A stretch of DNA of 64,000 bases, taken from positions 323,140 through 387,139 of the forward strand of contig BSBK01007740.1 of NCBI GenBank assembly GCA_027943335.1. The letters run 5' to 3'. The translations under genes were made by a program, and so were the position numbers. The first letter of the stretch is position 1; every line of letters starts with the position of its first letter. The notes beneath the pieces are model-generated. The model was not told where the DNA came from, ran no database searches, and worked only from the letters and a program-made list of their open reading frames with translations. The DNA comes from Chamaecyparis obtusa. Its lineage: Eukaryota > Streptophyta > Pinopsida > Cupressales > Cupressaceae. Shown here piece by piece: positions 57,143-64,000 of this stretch.

Positions 57143-58217
57143 TGTTGGAAATATTCAGGAATTAACCGAGTTACTGAGAGGGGAGGGGTGAATCAGTAAC
57201 TCCAAATTTTCTTACAATTACAGATGTATTAACATGTAATTCACTTTAACCTTTTGCCTACAGAAAGCATGAAACTTAAAACATTTACAATAGTGACACA
57301 TAGATTTGGTTACCCAGAAACCTTCCAAAAAAAAGTAAAACTGGGGTGGGGATGAAACCCACAAAGCTTTAATACTGCAGAATAAAGTTGGCCGGTTAAG
57401 GCTTACAATTTGATCACTTCTGATGATCTGCCCTGTTAGGAGCAATAAGGTTGCTAAATCCACCCTGTTAAAGGATTTACAAACATACAATGAAGTATGC
57501 ACTCGGTAAGAGATTTTACAAAAGACTGTTAAGTCTACCCGGTTAAAGGATTTAGTACTGATTCACCTGTTAGAATGAAACAGTAGATCTCTGGCTTTGC
57601 AACTGGATTGCTGATTGAGATTCGCTGATGTACTGATCACCTTCTGTGATGAATTTGTCTTTGCTGTTCCTTATATTGCTGAAGCCTTCTGTAATTCGCT
57701 TATCTCTGCCTTTCTTTCTCTTTCACATATATTCTTCTTTCATACATCTTGACATTTTACAACTTTGTTTATATACAAGTCTTAAACAATTAATTACAAT
57801 TACAATTACAAAGTCGGCTTGACAAATAAACATAAGTGCTACTAAGTCGGCCCAAGTATGGTTACACGGTTCCTGCAAACTGACTCGGTGACTTTCTGAT
57901 ACTCGGCGTCCACTGCATTACTCAGCATTGTCATGCACTCGGTAGAAGTGAAGGCACGGTTCATACTGATCACTCGGTAGGTTTTGAACTCGGTAAATAC
58001 TAGTGACTTGGTAGACATGATGTTACTCAGTTTACACTGTCCTGTTCGGTTTGTACTAACTTGCTCGGTTTGCACTGTCTGCTCGGTTTGCACTGTTTGC
58101 TCAGTTTGCACTGTTTGCTCGATTTGCACTGTCTTCTCGGTTTGCACTGTTTGCTCGGTTTGCACCCAGAATGAAAATAAGTGTTGTCACTAGTGGCAAT
58201 TCTGCTTAATGCCAACA
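57143..58217 (-). repeat. 3' LTR of element E (1075 bp)
   Basis: Carries a perfect 10-bp U5 hairpin at 57168-57202, TATATAAA on the minus strand at 57768-57775 and about six 18-bp units at 58040-58165. The CCGAG/CTCGG phrases match LTR B. Confidence 0.92.
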
Positions 58218-58456
58218 ATCTCCCCCTTTGGCATTAGTGACAAAAAACACTTATTGGCCAAAACTTATATACATGAATCATGCTGAATTTTATTTTGATT
58301 TTTCAAAATTTGTCTTTGTTATAGGGCTTTATACATTGTCTCCTCCTTTCAATGTGCTAACTGTTTCTTATACAAATCTTCTTCTATACATATCTCTCCT
58401 TCTATACATATCTCCCCCTTTTTGACGATAATGCCAAAGGTGCATATACAAGTTAT
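58218..58456 (-). other. Polypurine tracts and 3' region of element E
   Basis: AAAGGGGGAG-type tracts are beside the LTR (58218-58232) and near 58405-58425, matching element B. The middle tract of B is altered here. TAATGCCA and TGGCATTA flank the LTR-proximal tract. Confidence 0.75.
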
Positions 58457-61400
58457 TTACAGAGAGAATCCAAAATTTGATAGAAAATCAAAATGTACCT
58501 TCATTATTAGTGCCAGGGTTCTGTCCCAACTTTCTTGCAGAATCTTACATGTTTGTATAGCAATTTGGACTTCTGCAGAGAGTTCAATCATGTGATCTGC
58601 TATAGAGAACTGATTGTCATGAATCAATGTTTTGGAATGTTCAATGTGCTTATACATTGTATTCATGATGGGAAGGATCATGTGTTGGATGTCTAGCAGT
58701 GTGGACCGGATCCTTGTGTCTTCTTTCAGTAGATCTGACTGCATATTTGATAGGTGTGAGATTTTCATGTGATGAGCAGAGCTTGAACTTGGTTCAAGTT
58801 GCAGCTTCTGTATGCTAATCTTCATATCCTCATCCATTTTATTCATTTTATCCTTAACATCCTTTGTGAACTCAGCAATGTTGCACAATCTGGCCAAAAG
58901 AGAGGTAGCATTCAATAGATAGATTCAGTGTTAGACAAAACTGAAGACAATTCTACTTGGTTAATAGCTATGTGCTGAGCAATGTGCTCAAGCACTTTAT
59001 TGTTGAATCTCTTCTCGGCTCTTTCAACTAACTTTTCTGTCCCTGATGAATCCTCATTGTATTTCTCAACTACTTCTGCTAATTGTAACAAAACATGCTG
59101 GGAGGAGTCTACTTTAATGCCTAATGCATCAGACAAAATGTCCTTAGCATCCTTGATGATTTGATACTCCTTGTCTCTCTCCTCTTTAAGTTTCTTTTGT
59201 TTTGCTTTCCTTTGGAGGATCTCACCTATATTTTGCATTTGGTCCGCTGATAGATTTGCAAAATCTAATGTAGGAATCTCTATCTCTTCATTTAGGTCTA
59301 TATCCTCTACTATATTCTTACCCAAAAATTTTATACTCGGTAGAGCCTTAGGCTTATCTGAACTTAATGCTTTGGTAGTAGTGACAATAGATAAAGTAGG
59401 GCTGGCTATAGAGACTGGCATACTTTCTACTGGAGAACTTAAAATATTTACACTTGAAGATTCAAAAACTGGAAACTTACTGCTAGAAAACTTGATGGTG
59501 CAGGAGACTGCAGCTCGGTAGAAGAAATGGTAGCTGCTTCTGATGTTGCTAGGGATGATTGGACAAATGTGGAAGTTGTCACAACCATGCTTGAAGGTGT
59601 CTCCGGCTGGATGTAGAAACTTTTACTAGAGAGGTAGGAAGGGATGCAATGACTTCTGCTGCTATCCTCACAGTATCATCTACCTCAGTGTCTTCTTCTT
59701 GTTCATCACTGTCATCTTCAATATCTTTTATTATTACTGTTTCAATACTCGGTTGGTGAAGGTGGTATATGTTCTTCCATGTAGCATTTGCAGCCTTCAC
59801 AACCGATTCAATATTGTTGATCAAAATCAAACAAGTATTGAACTTCAGTGTCATCTTATTTTCATTTTCTTTTAATGCTTTCTTTACTTCATCATTTTTC
59901 AAGCTCGGCATCAACTGTCTCAGGTTTTGATCAAATATATCTATCACAGTTTGCTTTGCATTGCTCCATCTCATTTTTATTGGATTCAATAGAACTGCTG
60001 GAACCTGTGGGGCTATTTCTTCAGGAGAGTATTTCCACTGTCCCATCTCTCAATAACAGCATCTTCTATTTCCTTCTGTCTATTTCCGATCTGGTTTCAT
60101 ATCTTAAGGATTTTATGTTACTTACTCCAGATCCTGATCCATCTCTAAAGAGTTTGAGCTTTTCTTGAAGGTTTAGAGGAGGCCTTTTGAATACTATGTC
60201 TTTATCTGCCTTTTCTGCCTTGTCTGCCTTGCCTCTTGTATTTCTTCTTGTAAATACAGCAGTAGAAGGCTTAGGTGCCTTAGTAATAAATACCTTTCCT
60301 TTCTTCTTTGCAAGTTCTGGTTCCTCTATTTTCTCATCCTTTTCCTCTTCTTCTTCATCTTTTTCTTCTTTGTCCTCGGTTATCATTTGCATTTTGGCTA
60401 TCCTCTTCTTTCCTTTGTTTACCGCCTGTGGAAGCTTTATGCTTAGTTCAATTCTCACCTTAGCTTCATCATATGTTCCAAAATATGGAGCTTTGGGATT
60501 GACAGGCTGATTAAGAAGAGCTTCAATGATATCCTTAGTTTCATCAATATTTACCTCATAAGGAAGAGGTTTTACATATACAGTCCTCGGTTTAACTGCT
60601 TGAATATATACATTATCACAATCCACCATAAAACAAATGTCGTCTTTGTAATCTTCCACCAACTTCTGTGGAATCCGGAATCTGTCATTCATTTTCTCTT
60701 TGAAAGACTCAAAATAATTGTCCATGATGCTTTCAAAATTCTCACCCATTTCTGAGATGTATTCATTTATTTTATAGAGGACTGGCACATCTTTTCTCCA
60801 TACAACTTTTCCTTTAGAAGGGAAGAATTTCAGAACATAGAAGAATAAACAGACCAATAAGGATCCAAACTTACATGGATTGTTTTTGGAAGTTTTAATG
60901 CTTTCCATATTTTTGTTAAACTGCTTTAACAATAAGTCTGCTAGGTCAAATGTTAAGTTATTCTTGACCACTTTGTATGCTAGGTCAATAGCTTCACAGG
61001 AGAAACTGTTCTGTCGACTAGAACTATAAATCTTATGGGCAATAATGTGTGTACCAAACTTCAGTTCAGCGTCGGTAATGCTGCTAACTTTCATGCCTCT
61101 ACGTCCCACTCGGCTAGGGTTTTCTTCTCTAGTTCCATCCGACCTAGGGTTTTGGTAGTTTTAGCTTTGTTCAACATGGGAAGACCGGTGACTTGTTGAA
61201 TCATCCTCTTTGTGATCTCTATAGGTTGCTCAAGCCAAATCTTGCCATCATGTACACGGCTGAGAATGTATCTAACCCATTTATCTCAAAAGTTTCGAGG
61301 TAGATGTGCAATGTGAACTAAACCTTTATCTTCCAGATGGTTGTGCTCGGGTTTCAGAATACCGTCCACACATAGTTCCTCACGCACAATATCTAGTTCT

Positions 61401-61603
61401 AGGTTCCCCATTTCATGAATTGAACAGTTAAAATGATTGCGGATATCGTTAATAAGTAGTACCTTAGGAGGAATCTGAGATTGAGCTCCGTTCGGATCTA
61501 GGGCTGCTGCAATTGCGGGCACGATCTTGAAATCTGGTGCTTTCCACTCCCCTTGGACTAACATATTAGATCCTTTCTTCGCTGAAGTGCTGGATGATGC
61601 CAT
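58457..61603 (-). pseudogene. ORF2 of element E, broken by frameshifts and one nonsense codon
   Basis: Starts MASSSTSAKKGSNMLVQ at 61603 and ends at 58457, collinear with ORF2 of B. Breaks are a TGA at about 61286 where B has CGA, a one-base deletion near 61109, frameshifts near 60070-60046 and 59580, and a one-base deletion near 58915. It keeps CAG at about 60426 and a GAA codon near 59458 where B has stops. The conserved domain order (globular, basic linker, Ser/Thr-rich, coiled coil) is the same as in B. Function unknown. Confidence 0.82.
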
Positions 61604-61789
61604 GATAGCTCACAGAAAATTCCACTCGCAAAAGTATTGAATCGCCGGGTTGCTCTTGAAATTTTCTGCTCTCAAAGTGCTAAAGGTTCGCGGTGAAGAA
61701 TAAGTTTGATTACTTGCTTTTTGTTTACAACTCTGTCATTAATGCTCATTTCAAATTAGGGTATGAATTCTGACAGACTGTCACCCACT

Positions 61790-61945
61790 AAGAATTAATT
61801 GCTCGGTAAAGACTTCGCAACTCGGTGAACTCGGGAATTCATATTGCTTCGACCTCGCTCGGTAAAGACAGGTACCGACCTTGCTCGGTGAAGACTGATA
61901 CCGACCTTGCTCGGTGAAGACTGATACCAACCTCCCTGTGATCTT
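61790..61945 (-). repeat. CCGAG/TCGGT repeat in the ORF1-ORF2 spacer of element E
   Basis: Equivalent to 21750-21890 in B, with about three to four units containing CTCGGTGAAGACTGATACCG. Confidence 0.7.
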
Positions 61946-62045
61946 ACTGCATCTTGCATGATGATTTAGATCTTTCTTTTGATTCAGTTCTGGAACTGCT
62001 TGAAATTGGTCTATGAGAATACAGTTCCAGTGCTTTCTTGGAAAT

Positions 62046-63236
62046 TTAGTTTGAGTCTGTAGAGCCATCCATTCCATTACTTGGACTGGATTGCTCGGTA
62101 GCTTTAGGAATCCATTTTTGTCTTACCTGTTTCCTGACCTTAGTTGCTTCATTCTTCTTTCCATCTTCAACTTCACTAGCATTCATGCAGTTTCTGGCTA
62201 TGTGACCGAGTTTAGTGCATTTGAAGCATCTTACGGTAGTATCTCTTTTCCTTAGATGATGTTTTATGCAATTCATGCAATGTGTCCATATTCTCCACAG
62301 TAATGACATCTACACTAGGTGTTGTAGTCCCATCCAAACATTGCTTTCATAATTTGTTCTGCTGGATTAAATGTCTTGGATCTGCACTCGGATGCCTTGT
62401 GACCCTGTTTGTTGCACTTGTGACAATTACCTCTGAATCTAGGTTTTTCCCTGCATTCATTTGCTTTGTGACCAGGTTGATTGTAGTTGTAACATTTTCT
62501 ATTGAATTCTACTTTTTCATTATTCCAACATTTATTTGAAGTATGTCCTATTTTACCACAATGATTACAAGTAGGTTTTTAATTTCTTTGAGTACCTTGC
62601 TTAGAAGATTCGCCTTCTCCTTTGTATCCAAGTCCTGCTTTTCCTTTTTGCCTATGAAGATTTCGCTCATACAGCTGATTCAGGTCTTCTTGACTTTTCA
62701 GCATTCCTTCATTGATTTGTTTTTTAGCGTTTAGGTCATCCACCAATCTTAGATTGATTTCCTTTTCAGATCTTAGTTCTTCTCTTGTGCTTTCTATTTC
62801 TAATCTTAGATTCAGAATTTCCTCATTTGTATGAGAGATCTGATCAATTAGGTTTTCTAGCTGAAGGGTTTTATTTTGGACTTCAATGTTTCTTCCATCT
62901 AATTCATCTTTCAACTTGTTCTTTGTTCCAAGATCTCACAGAATCTTGTAGAGTGTAGCTCTTGTTCTCTTTCAATTTTCTCACTTCTTCCTGCAGAGAC
63001 CCATTCTTTTCTAGGAGTTCTTTGACAACATTGTTTGCTTCATCTGAGTTATTTGAGGGAAAAAGATCTTCAATCTTTTCTTCAATGTAATTCTGATCAT
63101 TCATCTGATTTGCAAGTTCCTTCCTTCTTCTTAGGGATTGGGAAAGATGTTCTTTTGCTTCTTTGAGTTTAGCTATGGCCATTTCCAGATCTAGCTTTTC
63201 ATTTTCAATCACCTTGTTCAGTTTGAATACCTCCAT
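62046..63236 (-). pseudogene. Gag-like protein of element E, broken
   Basis: The frame starts MEVFKLNKVIENEK at 63236 and matches the gag-like protein of B. Breaks are a frameshift near 62910 (in the coiled coil), a nonsense codon at about 62579 where B has CAA, and a frameshift near 62290 within the fourth knuckle. The last knuckle is intact, CFKCTKLGHIARNC, showing that B's Tyr there is a mutation. Confidence 0.82.
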
Positions 63237-63288
63237 TGTCCTGGATCTTTGCTCAAGCTAGTTAAGCTTTATCTTGAGAACCAATGCT

Positions 63289-63300
63289 GCTCTGATACCA
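63289..63300 (-). other. Primer-binding site of element E
   Basis: Minus-strand TGGTATCAGAGC two bases from the LTR at 63303, as in B. Confidence 0.9.
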
Positions 63301-63302
63301 AT

Positions 63303-64000
63303 TGTTGGAAATATTCAGGAATTAACCAAGTTATTGAGAGGGGAGGGGTGAATTAGTAACTCCAAATTTTCTTACAATTACAGATGTATTAACATGTAAT
63401 TCACTTTAACCTTTTGCCTACAGAAAGCATGAAACTTAAAACATTCACAATAGTGACACATAGATTTGGTTACCCAGAAACCTTCCAAAAGAAAGTAAAA
63501 CTTGGGTGGGGATGAAACCCACAAAGCTTTAATACTGCAGAATAAAGTTGGCCGGTTAAGGCTTACAATTTGATCACTTCTGATGATCTGCCCTCTTAGG
63601 AGCAATAAGGATTGCTAAATCCACCCTGTTAAAGAATTTACAAACATACAATGAAGTATGCACTCGGTAAAGAGATTTTACAAAAGACTGTTAAGTCTAC
63701 TCGGTTAAAGGATTTAGTACTGATTCACCTGTTAGAATGAAACAGTAGATCTCTGGCTTTGCAACTGGATTGCTGATTGAGATTCGCTGATGTTACTTTA
63801 TCACCTTCTGTGATGAATTTGTCTTTCCTGTTCCTTATACTGCTGAAGCCTTCTGTAATTCGCTTATCTCTGCCTTTCTTTCTCTTTCACATATATTCTT
63901 CTTTCATACATCTTGACATTTTACAACTTTGTTTATATACAAGTCTTAAACAATTAATTACAATTACAATTACAAAGTCGGCTTGACAAATAAACATAAG
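63303..64000 (-). repeat. 5' LTR of element E, partial
   Basis: Matches 57143-57840 base for base apart from scattered differences. About 380 bp should lie beyond the window edge. TATATAAA is at 63932-63939 on the minus strand. Confidence 0.92.

Larger units (their letters stand above)
57143..64000 (-). mobile_element. Element E: second copy of the element B family, minus strand, right end outside the window
   Basis: The minus-strand order is 5' LTR (from 63303 past the window edge), primer site, gag-like ORF, spacer, ORF2, purine tract and 3' LTR (57143-58217). Sequence is nearly identical to element B throughout, in the opposite orientation about 30 kb away. Its ORFs have more frameshifts but keep sense codons at both places where B's ORF2 has stops. 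The left target flank is ATATA in the microsatellite; the right flank is not visible. It has no nested insert. Confidence 0.93.

Noticed and set aside
56417..57191. Long Tyr/Ile/His-rich open frames on both strands
   Set aside because: Pure products of the TA/TG/CA microsatellite.
59171..59521. Ser/Phe-rich plus-strand frames across element E (also 60187-60510 and others)
   Set aside because: Antisense of ORF2; equivalent shadows occur in element B.

Overview
This is plant nuclear DNA from a large, retrotransposon-rich genome. The evidence is LTR elements primed by initiator tRNA-Met, a chromodomain Ty3 element, a degenerate Copia element, plant-type LINE tails and old stacked insertions. 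A gymnosperm is my best guess, but that is an inference from repeat style and not shown by any marker. No intact host gene is visible; almost all coding capacity belongs to mobile elements, most of it broken.

Layout. 1-760 is the 3' part of an LTR cut by the window edge. 777-3069 is old dispersed repeat with a 916-bp tandem duplication. 3075-26823 is LTR element A (5-bp duplication AGTTT). Element D, a Ty3 chromovirus on the minus strand (7236-13587, AAGTT), sits in A's second ORF. Element B (16705-26604, CTTTG) sits in A's 3' LTR. Element G, a small noncoding LTR element (16901-19488, GTAAC), sits in B's 5' LTR. 26871-34010 is a decayed minus-strand Copia element, C. 34011-45355 is mostly unassigned DNA with a probable LINE tail, two foldback repeats and a decayed multi-exon gene resembling plant En/Spm-type transposase genes (about 43239-44915). 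45364-48432 is a 5'-truncated LINE with an RNase H domain and then an unexpected extra ORF. 48433-57142 holds unassigned DNA, a GC-rich island, a W-box repeat array, another copy of the first dispersed repeat, MITE-like hairpins and about 590 bp of TA-rich microsatellite. From 57143 to the window end is element E, a near-identical, inverted copy of B.

The most interesting content is the A/B/E group. Each is about 7.3-7.5 kb once nested inserts are removed, with 1.0-1.3 kb LTRs. Each encodes a gag-like protein reduced to a coiled coil plus CCHC zinc knuckles, then a separate ORF of roughly 1000 codons with no protease, integrase, reverse transcriptase or RNase H. They share the tRNA-Met primer site, purine-tract arrangement and a U5 hairpin with the Copia element C, so they look like non-autonomous elements moved in trans by Copia machinery. 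The ORF2 N-terminal motif recurs in the ORF that follows the LINE RNase H. Comparing B with E shows that B's two ORF2 stop codons are secondary, so the family once had a continuous ORF2.
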